DNA of 64,000 bases from Haloplasma contractile SSD-17B (GTDB taxonomy: Bacteria > Bacillota_I > Bacilli_A > Haloplasmatales > Haloplasmataceae): contig NZ_AFNU02000004.1 of NCBI RefSeq assembly GCF_000215935.2, positions 1 through 64,000 of the forward strand. The letters are read 5' to 3'. Positions within the stretch are counted from its first letter, which is position 1; every line of letters begins with the position of its first letter. Below the pieces are notes generated by a model. It did not search any database, was not told the origin of the DNA, and was given only the letters and a program-made list of their open reading frames with translations. This document shows, piece after piece, positions 29,440-38,824 of the stretch. A program made the translations under genes and the position numbers.

Positions 29440-30987
29440 TTATTTTTTGATGAGTAGACTCTTTCCATCCATTTCATCAGGTTGTTTTATTCCTAAGTAT
29501 TCAAGCATTGTTGGTGCTAAATCACCTAAAATTCCACCATCACGGATATCAATTGTTTTGTCTGTAATGATTAATGGAACAGGGTTTGAGGTATGAGCAG
29601 TAAATGGATTTCCATCGTCTGCTACTAATTTTTCAGCATTTCCGTGATCAGCTGTAATTAGTGATACGCCACCTTTAGCTTCAATAGCTTCAACTACTTT
29701 AGAAAAACATTCATCTACTGTTTCAACAGCCTTAATTGCAGCATCAATTACACCAGTATGTCCTACCATATCACAGTTTGCAAAATTAAGAACAATTACA
29801 TCCGGTGTATCTGTTTCAATTTCCTTTAACACAGCATCCGTTACTTCGTATGCACTCATTTCAGGCATTAAGTCATATGTTTCAACCGTAGGAGAGTCAA
29901 TAAGGATTCGTTTTGACCCTTTAATTTCCTTATCAATACCACCATCGAAAAAGAATGTAACGTGAGCATATTTTTGAGTTTCCGCTATACGAAGTTGTTT
30001 TAGACCTTCATTTGAAACAACCTCTCCGAATGTATTCGATAAACGTTGTAATGGGAATGCAATATCTGCTTTAACACTTTCAGCATAGTGCATCATACTT
30101 ACAAAATAAACATCTTTTGGTCCCTTAGATGGATCTAATGCTGGCTTTCCTTCCTTACGATAGTTAGCCACATTTTCTGGATTCGAAATTGCTGTTGATA
30201 ATTGAATAGCACGGTCGGGACGGAAGTTAGCAAAAATAACGGCATCTTCATCACGAACCATTCCATCTTCACAAACAACAAATGGTAAAACAAATTCATC
30301 TAAAATATCATTGTTGTACGATGCTTCGATTCCTTCTTTAGCTGATTTATACTTCTCACCCTTAGCAATTGTCATCGCATCGTAGGCTTTTTGTGTTAAG
30401 TCAAAGTTTTTATCTCGGTCCATTGCATAGTAACGGCCAGAAACTGTAGCAATTTTACCAATTCCTATTTCATCCATATTTTCTTCAAGCTGTTCTACGT
30501 ATCCTAAAGCAGACTTAGGACCTACATCACGACCATCTAAGAAGGCATGAACATAAACGTCCTCTAAACCTTTTATCTTAGCTAGTTTTAATAATGCCGC
30601 TATATGATCAATGTGTGAATGAACTCCACCGTCTGATAAAAGTCCAAACAGATGTAATTTCGTTCCTTTTTCTTTAGCATGGTTGATTGCTTTAGTAAAG
30701 TATTCGTTTTCAAAAAATTGTCCAGTACGAATATCGATATTAATACGTGTTAATGATTGATAAACAACTCTTCCGGCACCGATATTTAAATGCCCTACTT
30801 CACTGTTACCCATTTGTCCTTCAGGCAACCCAACTGATTCTCCACTCGCTCCTAAAGTACTATTTGGAAATTCGTTTACGTAACGATCAAAGTTTTTAGT
30901 GTTTGCTAACTTAAACGCATTACCTGGATAATCCTTTCCATAAGCAACACCGTCTAATATAATTAAAGCTACTGGTTTTTTTGTCAT
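29440..30987 (-). CDS. gpmI: 2,3-bisphosphoglycerate-independent phosphoglycerate mutase
   Basis: This Mn-dependent enzyme interconverts 3- and 2-phosphoglycerate. The 515-residue product belongs to the alkaline phosphatase superfamily: D12 in LIILDG, phosphoserine S62 in [18 protein letters not shown] near residue 122, and the C-terminal metal ligands in [12 protein letters not shown] and TADHGNAE. The usual DGFG/DGWG after the first metal Asp is DGVA here. GAAGGAGG precedes the ATG. It is monocistronic, with a cre-like site 80 nt upstream. Confidence 0.96.
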   Translation of the reverse strand: MTKKPVALIILDGVAYGKDYPGNAFKLANTKNFDRYVNEFPNSTLGASGESVGLPEGQMGNSEVGHLNIGAGRVVYQSLTRINIDIRTGQFFENEYFTKAINHAKEKGTKLHLFGLLSDGGVHSHIDHIAALLKLAKIKGLEDVYVHAFLDGRDVGPKSALGYVEQLEENMDEIGIGKIATVSGRYYAMDRDKNFDLTQKAYDAMTIAKGEKYKSAKEGIEASYNNDILDEFVLPFVVCEDGMVRDEDAVIFANFRPDRAIQLSTAISNPENVANYRKEGKPALDPSKGPKDVYFVSMMHYAESVKADIAFPLQRLSNTFGEVVSNEGLKQLRIAETQKYAHVTFFFDGGIDKEIKGSKRILIDSPTVETYDLMPEMSAYEVTDAVLKEIETDTPDVIVLNFANCDMVGHTGVIDAAIKAVETVDECFSKVVEAIEAKGGVSLITADHGNAEKLVADDGNPFTAHTSNPVPLIITDKTIDIRDGGILGDLAPTMLEYLGIKQPDEMDGKSLLIKK

Positions 30988-31066
30988 GAATTGTTACCTC
31001 CTTCTACACAATTATAGTATACAAATATATTATTTTTAATACAATACATAAGCATAATAAATCACA

Positions 31067-31082
31067 ATGAAAGCGTTAATAT
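31067..31082. promoter_or_regulatory. cre-like site between gpmI and the GH13 gene
   Basis: ATGAAAGCGTTAATAT matches the catabolite-responsive element consensus WTGNAARCGYWWWCAW at 15 of 16 positions. It is 80 nt upstream of gpmI and about 260 nt upstream of the divergent GH13 gene, so either could be the target. Confidence 0.55.
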
Positions 31083-31210
31083 GTTAACGATTTATTTCAA
31101 TAAATTCATTTTTACCTATTATTTTATCAATTATACATAAAATAATAATTGTTAACCTACAACGTTATAAATAAGTAATTAGTTACATACAACAAATTCT
31201 TTCCAATACG

Positions 31211-31239
31211 TTAATTTTGTATAATTCTGGTGGTATAAT
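31211..31239 (+). promoter_or_regulatory. Candidate promoter of the GH13 gene
   Basis: TTAATT at 31211-31216, a 17-bp spacer and TATAAT at 31234-31239. The TGG directly before the -10 makes it an extended -10 promoter. Confidence 0.55.
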
Positions 31240-31343
31240 TATCATGTGTATTTAAAAGAATTGTTTATATAAGTGATATACAATCAATAATAGTGTATTA
31301 TGTATGCAACTAATCGTATAAACAACAGGAAGGGAGCGTTTTG

Positions 31344-33482
31344 ATGGCTAATAAAAGTTCAAAAACTAAAGAAATAAGTAAGCTACTTGAATTAAAAGAC
31401 ATCTTGTCTAATAAAGTTAACCAGAATGATGTTTTTAACTATTCGGTTCCTGATTTATGGAATGCATGGGACTATAATGGTAGCGAAATGGTTAAAACAG
31501 ATTGGGGAGAGTTACTGGTAAATCCATATAATTTCTACCATGAAGTCATTAACTCATATATTCTGCCAAGTAAAAAAGCTGATAAAGATTATACGAAGTC
31601 ATTAAGCAAAATTAATAAGAATTCCAAGATTGACTCTGAAGATTATTTAGGTGGAGATTGGATTAAACAAAGTATTGTTTATTCAATCATGATTCGAACG
31701 TCTACATCATGGGATCACGATCGTACAGGTGATTTAGAGATAGAAAACTTATACTCGCTTAAGGAGACAGGTACGTTTGTTAAGACAATCGCTTTATTAC
31801 CACTTCTTAAAAAAATGGGTATTGATACAATTTACATGTTGCCTATATCTAAGTTCTCATTAAAAGATAAAAAAGGTGAATTAGGTTCTCCATATGGAGT
31901 ATCAAACTTCTTTGATTTAGATCCTAACTTAAAAGACCCAATTACAGGGGATGAATTCACAGTTGAAGATGAATTTAGAGCATTTGTAGAAGCATGTCAC
32001 ATGTTAGATATGCGAGTTATGATAGACATCATCCCTCGTACGAACTCAGTAGAAAGTGACTTAATTGTAGATCATCCTGAATGGTTCTACTGGATTGAAA
32101 AAGATTCATACAATGACTACTTCCCACCAATGGTACCGGGAGTCGGATCTACAGTGAGTCCGAAAAAACAATATATGCCAAAAGTATATCAATCTGAACA
32201 AGTTTGGGATCACATTTCTAAATTCTCATTTGCTCCAAATATTGTTGATCCAAACAAATGGGAAGATTTAGTTAAAGACTATCTCAAAAAAGAAAATGCT
32301 AGTATCATTGAAATGATCGAAGAGGCATTTGGACTAACGATTGCACCTGCTTTCTCTGATCATATAAATGATGTTCAGCCACCATGGACAGATGTTACAT
32401 TCTTTAGAATGTACTTAGACCATCCAAATGAAACAAGAGAATACTTAAAAGATAAAAGTGTACCACCTTATATCTTATTTGACACAATTAAATCAAATCT
32501 ATATAAAGGTGATCAACCAAATAATGAACTATGGGAACTCCTATCAGATGTCATTCCATATTATCAAAACAAGTACGGAATTGACGGTGCCAGAATTGAT
32601 ATGGGACACGCACTTCCGAGTGAATTATTAAATATGATCATTAAAAAGGCACGCGACAATGATCCTGATTTCTGTTTTATTGCAGAAGAATTAGAAGCAG
32701 AAAATGCAGAAACAGCTCGCAACCTTGGATATAACATGATTATCGGGAATGGGTTCACAGAGGAGCCACGCACTTATGAACATAGACTACATGCATTCAT
32801 GTATGATTCAAGAAACTTACCGTGCCCTGTGTTCGCATGTGGTGAAACACATGATACACCGAGACTTGCAGCACGTGAAGGTGGAAGAAATCTATCTAAA
32901 ATGCTAACTATTATGAATATGTTTATGCCAAATGGGGTTCCATTCATAAACTCAGGTCAAGAAGTTTATGAAACACAACCAATGAATACTGGATTAGATA
33001 GTCGACCGAATGAGCAATACATGTTAGATCAAAATGATCGTTACTACGGTAAATTAGCATTATTTGATAAGTTTGCTATACATTATCTAAATCATATGCG
33101 ATGGGATCTTGCAGATAACCTTGATAAGGTATCTAAAATCCGTAGCCAACATTTAGACACGTTTACGAATCTTGAGAACTTCGTTCCAATCGGATTTGAA
33201 CATCCAGGAATTAATGCTATTGGATTTGGATATGTTGAGGCTTTAAAAAAAGGTCAGGAATCTGATAATGTATTCCTTGTAATTGCTAATACAGATCCAC
33301 ATAATGAAACGCATACGAACGCAAATCTACAAGAGCTACGTAAGGTATCAGGTAACCAGGCAAAACAAGGACGTCAATTATACTCTATTCATGAAGGTGA
33401 ACGAGAAATCTTTGACTTTGATCACTCATGGAACCTAAACTTACACTTACAACCAGGAGAAGTACGTATCATTAAACTTTAG
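31344..33482 (+). CDS. GH13 alpha-amylase-superfamily protein, GlgE-like layout
   Basis: The 712-residue, signal-less protein has an N-terminal region of about 110 residues, then a (beta/alpha)8 glycosidase domain from IKQSIVYSIMIRTSTSWD, and a short beta C-domain. GH13 catalytic residues are all present: nucleophile D419 (DGARIDMGH), acid/base E448 (FIAEELE) and stabiliser D504 (GETHDTPR). Domain order and the DMRVMIDIIPRTN / DHPEWFYWI stretch resemble GlgE maltosyltransferases more than secreted amylases; the substrate is unknown. The ATG at 31344 follows AAGGGAG by 7 nt. It is an isolated plus-strand gene. Confidence 0.85.
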   Translation: MANKSSKTKEISKLLELKDILSNKVNQNDVFNYSVPDLWNAWDYNGSEMVKTDWGELLVNPYNFYHEVINSYILPSKKADKDYTKSLSKINKNSKIDSEDYLGGDWIKQSIVYSIMIRTSTSWDHDRTGDLEIENLYSLKETGTFVKTIALLPLLKKMGIDTIYMLPISKFSLKDKKGELGSPYGVSNFFDLDPNLKDPITGDEFTVEDEFRAFVEACHMLDMRVMIDIIPRTNSVESDLIVDHPEWFYWIEKDSYNDYFPPMVPGVGSTVSPKKQYMPKVYQSEQVWDHISKFSFAPNIVDPNKWEDLVKDYLKKENASIIEMIEEAFGLTIAPAFSDHINDVQPPWTDVTFFRMYLDHPNETREYLKDKSVPPYILFDTIKSNLYKGDQPNNELWELLSDVIPYYQNKYGIDGARIDMGHALPSELLNMIIKKARDNDPDFCFIAEELEAENAETARNLGYNMIIGNGFTEEPRTYEHRLHAFMYDSRNLPCPVFACGETHDTPRLAAREGGRNLSKMLTIMNMFMPNGVPFINSGQEVYETQPMNTGLDSRPNEQYMLDQNDRYYGKLALFDKFAIHYLNHMRWDLADNLDKVSKIRSQHLDTFTNLENFVPIGFEHPGINAIGFGYVEALKKGQESDNVFLVIANTDPHNETHTNANLQELRKVSGNQAKQGRQLYSIHEGEREIFDFDHSWNLNLHLQPGEVRIIKL

Positions 33483-33493
33483 TCCTTAACTAT

Positions 33494-33531
33494 AAAAAGA
33501 ACAGGTTTATTTTAAAAACCTGTTCTTTTTT
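33494..33531. terminator. Bidirectional terminator
   Basis: Stem AAAGAACAGGTTT / AAACCTGTTCTTT with an 11-nt loop. Seven T residues follow on the plus strand and TTTTTAT on the minus strand. It serves the GH13 gene and the 48-codon gene opposite. Confidence 0.93.
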
Positions 33532-33570
33532 TATTTGTTATTTGTGCATCATGTAAAACTCTAGTATTAT

Positions 33571-33717
33571 TTAATAACTCTTTTTACTACTATTATTAGC
33601 ATAACCGTTATTTACTTTATGTTCATTTACATCGCCAATAAAGCCTTTTACCTTTTCCTGCTCATTTATTTTAAGTAGTTCCTTTAATGTTTTTCCAAGT
33701 ACCTTATGTTCATTCAT
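33571..33717 (-). CDS. 48-residue hydrophilic protein, function unknown
   Basis: A short frame of 48 codons starts at ATG 33715-33717 with AGGGGTG 8 nt upstream and ends in TAA at 33571-33573. It starts MNEHKVLGKTLKELLKIN and ends NNGYANNSSKKSY. It is highly charged, has an amphipathic N-terminal half and repeats the tetrapeptide NEHK (residues 2-5 and 31-34). The bidirectional terminator follows 40 nt downstream. A possible -10 (TATAAT, 33756-33761) is upstream. I recognise no family; a small spore-type or regulatory peptide is possible but unproven. Confidence 0.65.
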   Translation of the reverse strand: MNEHKVLGKTLKELLKINEQEKVKGFIGDVNEHKVNNGYANNSSKKSY

Positions 33718-33754
33718 TGTGTACACACCCCTAAAGATAGTTACTATTTATAGT

Positions 33755-34040
33755 TATTATAATCCACTACAGGTAAGGATTAGATAAGAATTTGTCAAAA
33801 GATTCTTTTTTATTTGAAAATTAGTAACTCTGTTAATGAATGTTATCGATATTACAACATGGTCACACCTATAACTTAATCAATCTGCGTGTAAAAAAAT
33901 TAGTAATCAATATATAATAAGTAAAGTTAAGGTGCATTTATTATTTTTATTAAATTACCATAAACAATAAATTATTTCCAATGTCCAAATTTCATGTAAA
34001 TTATAAAATCTAATAAAAAAAATCTCTATACTACTTTTTA
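33755..34040. other. AT-rich spacer right of the 48-codon gene
   Basis: No gene is supported. A TATAAT at 33756-33761 on the minus strand may serve the 48-codon gene. Confidence 0.35.
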
Positions 34041-34180
34041 AAAACCCGTAAAACGGGGTGAGGCCACACCTTAAAGTAGGTGTGGCCTCATAAAATATTA
34101 GGGGGGTAAATATGTTATGTGAGTTTTGGGGGGATATATTATAAAGGGTAGGATTTAGTGTAAACTTGCGTTTACACATA
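34041..34180. other. Unusual structured G-rich spacer element with three hairpins
   Basis: It contains a perfect 13-bp stem TGAGGCCACACCT / AGGTGTGGCCTCA (34059-34090), the CCCGT / ACGGG hairpin (34045-34057) with a T-run on the minus strand, two G6 runs (34101-34106 and 34128-34133), and a perfect 8-bp stem GTGTAAAC / GTTTACAC (34158-34177). The base composition is strikingly richer in G and C than the surrounding spacer. Read leftward, the first two hairpins could terminate the SGNH hydrolase transcript. Whether the whole is an RNA, a mobile-element relic or a terminator complex is unclear. Confidence 0.6.
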
Positions 34181-34197
34181 TATTATGACGTGTTTAC

Positions 34198-34755
34198 CTA
34201 TAAATTATTACACAAAATTGAAATTTTTTTAAAAATTTTTTTATAACCGACTTTTGAAAGGTGAATCCCATCAATTGAGTAGACTTTATCAAGCCTATTC
34301 TCTTTTTTTAAGTCAGCATTTAAATCCACATAAATCATCTCATTTTCAGTACTTAACATCTTTATATATTGATTCATATGATCGATTGTATCGTTTAGCT
34401 CATCTACAATCGTGTTGGCTATGAAATAGCCCTCACAAACTGGTAGGATTGATAGGATAAAAATTTCAGTATTATCGTTTAAATTTAGTGTTAGGTTTTT
34501 AACGATTGATTTATACGTTCTTTCTATATCAATTTTAGGATTTCTTCCATGGTTTGAATGATTCAGAAGTATATCATTAATTCCGATAAGTAAAAATACT
34601 CGCTCTGGGTTAATTTTATACAAATCATCTAGGCGCGCGATAACATCAAGTGTTCGATCTCCACCTACTCCTTGATTATAACTATACTTTAATTTATTTA
34701 ATTCCTTAAATTGTTCTATTAATGAATCTCCTATGAAAACACTCTTTTTTGTCAT
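34198..34755 (-). CDS. SGNH/GDSL-family hydrolase
   Basis: The 185-residue cytosolic-type esterase has the four SGNH blocks: FIGDSL with S11, GVGGDRT with the Gly, GIND with N60, and DGIHLS with D162 and H165. Members of this length deacylate lipids, sugars or acyl-CoA; the substrate cannot be read. GAGGAG precedes the ATG. It stands alone between the structured spacer and the tpiA terminator. Confidence 0.88.
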   Translation of the reverse strand: MTKKSVFIGDSLIEQFKELNKLKYSYNQGVGGDRTLDVIARLDDLYKINPERVFLLIGINDILLNHSNHGRNPKIDIERTYKSIVKNLTLNLNDNTEIFILSILPVCEGYFIANTIVDELNDTIDHMNQYIKMLSTENEMIYVDLNADLKKENRLDKVYSIDGIHLSKVGYKKIFKKISILCNNL

Positions 34756-34808
34756 ATATTTAAAAACTCCTCATAACAGGCATTATTGAAAAAATAAGAT
34801 CTATATAT

Positions 34809-34861
34809 AAAAATACGATGAGCACGATCATAACCGGTATGATGTGTTCATCGTATTTTTA
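34809..34861. terminator. tpiA terminator
   Basis: Long stem AATACGATGAGCAC / GTGTTCATCGTATT enclosing ATCATA / TATGAT, with T-runs on both strands. Confidence 0.92.
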
Positions 34862-34867
34862 TTCATA

Positions 34868-35650
<783 letters not shown>

Positions 35651-35693
35651 CTACATTGCCTATTATACTACAGCATTCTAAAATAACAAAGTC

Positions 35694-35709
35694 TAGTAAG
35701 CGCTTTTGT
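35694..35709. promoter_or_regulatory. cre-like sequence upstream of tpiA
   Basis: TAGTAAGCGCTTTTGT matches the cre consensus at about 13 of 16 positions, with the central GCGC intact. Confidence 0.35.
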
Positions 35710-35777
35710 TATTTTTTTCTAATTTTTCTTATTTCTTTATCATATGCAGAGCAATTGTGCTTTACATATTGTTTATC

Positions 35778-36572
35778 TTATGCGATGCCTTCGTTTTCAT
35801 TATATTCATTCCATAGTAATTTATTTATAATGGTTACATTTTGTTCTCTTAAATATTTTATAGATGCTTGAATAACATAGGAATTACTAGGCGTATTTTT
35901 AACAAAATAATCATATCCTAACAACTGATGTGCAAAGTAATTATACTGCTTTTCTAACGAACGTTTTAAGCATGTTCTTATTGCTCGTTCTACACTGGCT
36001 TTACTTACTCCATACTTTTCTGCCGTTACTTTATAAAACATCATGACACCATGATTTAGAATATTTTTATCTTTATAACAATCGTGTAGTATCGTAGATA
36101 GATATTTGTAACCTACATAGCGTGTTTTTAATCCTAGCATCTCTAACAGATGTTTGATCTCATATTCCAAATTAAAGTGTTTATTTTTTTGTAAATTTAC
36201 ATCTTTATTTATATGATATATGATGTTAAATAAAGTCTTACTATTAATTTCTGCAGTTGAAATATAATCTATACCTATTTCATATGCTTTTGAGATAATG
36301 TACTCACTTATAAAGCTTAAGAGTACAATAATTCGTTTTGGCCGTTTACTCATCCTGTTCAACAATGTATTCAATGTCATCAAACCTGCATCTAGTATTG
36401 AATCTTTTACAATTAAGAGATCATACTCTTTTTCAAGTATTTTCTCATTTAAGTCTGCACTTGTTAAAGCATAGTCATCTAAGTGATATGAAACTGAATA
36501 TTCGAACTCTTCTTTTAAATTATGTATAAAACCAATATCATTATGTGCAATAAAAATACTTTTTTCTTCCAT
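35778..36572 (-). CDS. Spo0A-like response regulator with degenerate receiver domain
   Basis: The 264-residue product ends in a Spo0A-type DNA-binding domain from about residue 134: LLEMLGLKTRYVGYKYLSTILHDCY, EKYGVSKASVERAIR and QLLGYDYFVKNTPSNSYVIQ line up with the conserved sigma-A and DNA-contact helices. The N-terminal receiver-like domain has lost its phosphorylation site: the acidic pair becomes H10-N11, the phospho-acceptor Asp aligns with K56, and the conserved Lys is gone. It probably works without Asp phosphorylation. The ATG at 36570-36572 follows GGAG by 8 nt. It is monocistronic and could be a paralogue of a true Spo0A elsewhere. Confidence 0.85.
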   Translation of the reverse strand: MEEKSIFIAHNDIGFIHNLKEEFEYSVSYHLDDYALTSADLNEKILEKEYDLLIVKDSILDAGLMTLNTLLNRMSKRPKRIIVLLSFISEYIISKAYEIGIDYISTAEINSKTLFNIIYHINKDVNLQKNKHFNLEYEIKHLLEMLGLKTRYVGYKYLSTILHDCYKDKNILNHGVMMFYKVTAEKYGVSKASVERAIRTCLKRSLEKQYNYFAHQLLGYDYFVKNTPSNSYVIQASIKYLREQNVTIINKLLWNEYNENEGIA

Positions 36573-36691
36573 GCTACCATCTCCTACCACATCTATATAC
36601 CTACATTATAGCTCTTTTTAAAAAAAATGTAAAAATATACCTTAACTTCTAATAATTTAAATATAAATCTAGATTACTCGCGTTTTACATA

Positions 36692-36722
36692 GAAAAGGCT
36701 AGTTCAATGAACTAACCTTTTA
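36692..36722 (-). terminator. Terminator of the DUF3137-lemA operon
   Basis: Minus-strand stem AAAAGGTTAGTTC / GAACTAGCCTTTT, 10 nt after the lemA stop. Confidence 0.88.
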
Positions 36723-36731
36723 AATATATTA

Positions 36732-37280
36732 TTAAAATTTAATTTCTACATCTTCCTTCTTACGCTCTTCAGCTTCAAAGAAATCTCTTTCAGAAAAATG
36801 TAACATACCTGCTACAATATTAGATGGAAATACACGACATCTTTGATTGAATACTGACACGTTCGCATTATATACTCGTCTAGCAGCTTGTAAATGTTCT
36901 TCTACATCATTTATCGCAAATTGTAAATGCTTAAAATTTTCATTTGCCTTTAAATCTGGATATTGTTCTACAACGACGTTAATTGCATGCATCGCTTCAT
37001 TCATTTGTGAAACCATTTCTTGCTTTTCTTTTAATGATGCACCTTTATTCGGTGTTCTCATGCTAACTACTTTTTCCAATGTTTCTTTCTCATGCTTAGC
37101 ATAACCCTTAACAACCTCAATCATTTTAGTAAGGACATCAAAACGCTTTGTTAACGCTACATCAATACCAGATTCAGCCTCATCGATTTTGATGTTTGTT
37201 CGTTGTAATCCATTGTAAGTAGTAGCAAACCACAATACAAGTATACCTACTACTATTAATACAGGAATAATCCAATCCAT
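36732..37280 (-). CDS. lemA: LemA family protein
   Basis: The 182-residue product has one N-terminal transmembrane helix (residues 4-20), followed by the helical LemA domain: TYNGLQRTNIKIDEAESGIDVALTKRFDVLTKMIEVVKGYAKHE, QYPDLKAN and the RRVYNANVSVFNQRCRVFPSNIVA block that defines the family. The biochemical role is not established. It lies 14 bp after a DUF3137 gene with AGGAGG between them; the two families are often paired. Confidence 0.93.
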   Translation of the reverse strand: MDWIIPVLIVVGILVLWFATTYNGLQRTNIKIDEAESGIDVALTKRFDVLTKMIEVVKGYAKHEKETLEKVVSMRTPNKGASLKEKQEMVSQMNEAMHAINVVVEQYPDLKANENFKHLQFAINDVEEHLQAARRVYNANVSVFNQRCRVFPSNIVAGMLHFSERDFFEAEERKKEDVEIKF

Positions 37281-37294
37281 AATATAAATCCTCC

Positions 37295-38188
37295 TTAGTC
37301 TTTCTTAAATATTTTTATATTTAGCTTTAATTCATGCACAATATCTTTGATTAGTTCTAGATCTCGCATTTGTTCCTCAATTATTTGTCGATCAAATGGT
37401 TTAAATAAAGGTGGTTCAAACGTGTCTTTATTGTTATATAGGGCCACGTGAAGTTGGTTTTTAATGAAACTAAAATAAATATGTCCTGGATTCGCTCGTT
37501 CTAATTCTTTCATGCGTTCCATCAAACTTGGCGTTAATACATAGAAAGCCTCATGCTGATCTGAAGAAAATGTATTAAACCGCTTATTAAATTCTATATC
37601 CTCTAGTTTAGTACGCTTTACTTTATATTCACTGCCGAACCATGGAAGGTTAGGTGATCCTCCCTCTCTAACTTGGATTAAACCATTGAACTCTTTATTA
37701 AACTCAAAGATAAACCATCTCCCGTGAAAAATTGTTGTATAACTTGTATGTGTCTTTCCATCTTTATCACGTCTTACATGTTTTTCTTCCATATTAACAT
37801 CCGCACACTTAAAGTCTACGCCATCAATTTTACCATACAACAGATCCTCTGTTTTATACCGATCTGGTCGCTTGAATAATTTACTACTATTCGTAATTGA
37901 TTCACTGAGTCCTTCTTTGTAGTTATAATTAATACCTTCATCAAATTCCTTTAGCATCATTGGCATAAATTCATTTTTAAATTGATTCTTATATGCTTTC
38001 GATTTTGGTTCACATATAATGACACTTACGATTACCGCTACTATAAAAGCCCCTACTGTGTATGTAACATCTCCAAACAATAAGCTAATTAACACAACAC
38101 CTAGCGTAACAAGTGCAGAAATCATTATAGCTTTCAACACAGACTTACGTTTAAGTTCTAATTCATTAATAATTTGGTCGTAATTCAT
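37295..38188 (-). CDS. DUF3137 family membrane protein
   Basis: The 297-residue product starts with a cytosolic helix, has two transmembrane segments (about residues 20-37 and 43-59), and then a soluble domain with the DUF3137 pattern: DLLYGKIDGVDFKCADVNM, FHGRWFIFEFNKEF and FYVLTPSLMERMKELE. Function unknown. It is the first gene of the operon with lemA. TAGGGGGTGA precedes the ATG. Confidence 0.85.
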   Translation of the reverse strand: MNYDQIINELELKRKSVLKAIMISALVTLGVVLISLLFGDVTYTVGAFIVAVIVSVIICEPKSKAYKNQFKNEFMPMMLKEFDEGINYNYKEGLSESITNSSKLFKRPDRYKTEDLLYGKIDGVDFKCADVNMEEKHVRRDKDGKTHTSYTTIFHGRWFIFEFNKEFNGLIQVREGGSPNLPWFGSEYKVKRTKLEDIEFNKRFNTFSSDQHEAFYVLTPSLMERMKELERANPGHIYFSFIKNQLHVALYNNKDTFEPPLFKPFDRQIIEEQMRDLELIKDIVHELKLNIKIFKKD

Positions 38189-38334
38189 TATTTCACCCCC
38201 TACTTCTCTATCTCTATTATAGCACTTTCTCTAATTAACGGCAAAATATATTTCCAAAATTTACAAAATAAAATTAGACTTTACTACATAACATTATATG
38301 CTTCATTTATTTCAATTTATCCTTAATAAAGTAA

Positions 38335-38363
38335 AAATCCCCCGTTTTTATGGGAGATTTTAT
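38335..38363 (-). terminator. Terminator of the HPr-like gene
   Basis: Minus-strand stem AATCTCCC / GGGGGATT followed by TTT. Confidence 0.85.
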
Positions 38364-38425
38364 TTTATGCTAATGTTCTTTATTATGTTAATTATATAAT
38401 ACTAAATTATGTTTTAAATAAATTA

Positions 38426-38674
38426 TTAATCTACACAAATCTCGATGAATTTATTGATCGCTTCTTCCCGGTCGTCACCTTCAACAATCAATTCAACCTC
38501 TTGATTTGAAGGTACACTCAGTGATACAAGTCCTAGGATTGATTTAGCATCAACTGTCTTATTACGATATTTCATTTTGATACTAGATTCAAAATTACCT
38601 AGTACATTAACTAACTTCATCGCTAATGTTGGTGTAAGATCTTTTGTAAACGTAACTATTTTTTTAGTTTCCAT
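38426..38674 (-). CDS. HPr-like protein lacking the active-site histidine, Crh-like
   Basis: The 82-residue product has the HPr fold pattern, with KTVDAKSILGLVSL matching the regulatory-serine region and S45 aligned to Ser46. The active-site loop is lost: His15 aligns with T14 and Arg17 with T16 (DLTPTLAMKLV). It therefore cannot carry phosphate in the PTS but could be phosphorylated by HPr kinase, as is Crh of Bacillus, the CcpA cofactor in which His is Gln. CGGAGGAG precedes the ATG. It is monocistronic, without the yvcJKL neighbours seen in Bacillus. Confidence 0.85.
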   Translation of the reverse strand: METKKIVTFTKDLTPTLAMKLVNVLGNFESSIKMKYRNKTVDAKSILGLVSLSVPSNQEVELIVEGDDREEAINKFIEICVD

Positions 38675-38824
38675 ATTCTATCTCCTCCGTTTATTAAGTT
38701 AGGTTTTCCCCTAATCTTATTTTATTCCAAATTATAGTATAAAACTACCTGTTTGCGTTTTCAATCTAAAAGATAACGTTTTACATGTATTTTTCTATAA
38801 AATTCGTGATTTATCATATTAATA

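Noticed and set aside
33955-34179. 74-codon minus-strand frame across the structured spacer
   Set aside because: It runs through perfect hairpins and G runs, has no binding site, and its translation has no domain character.
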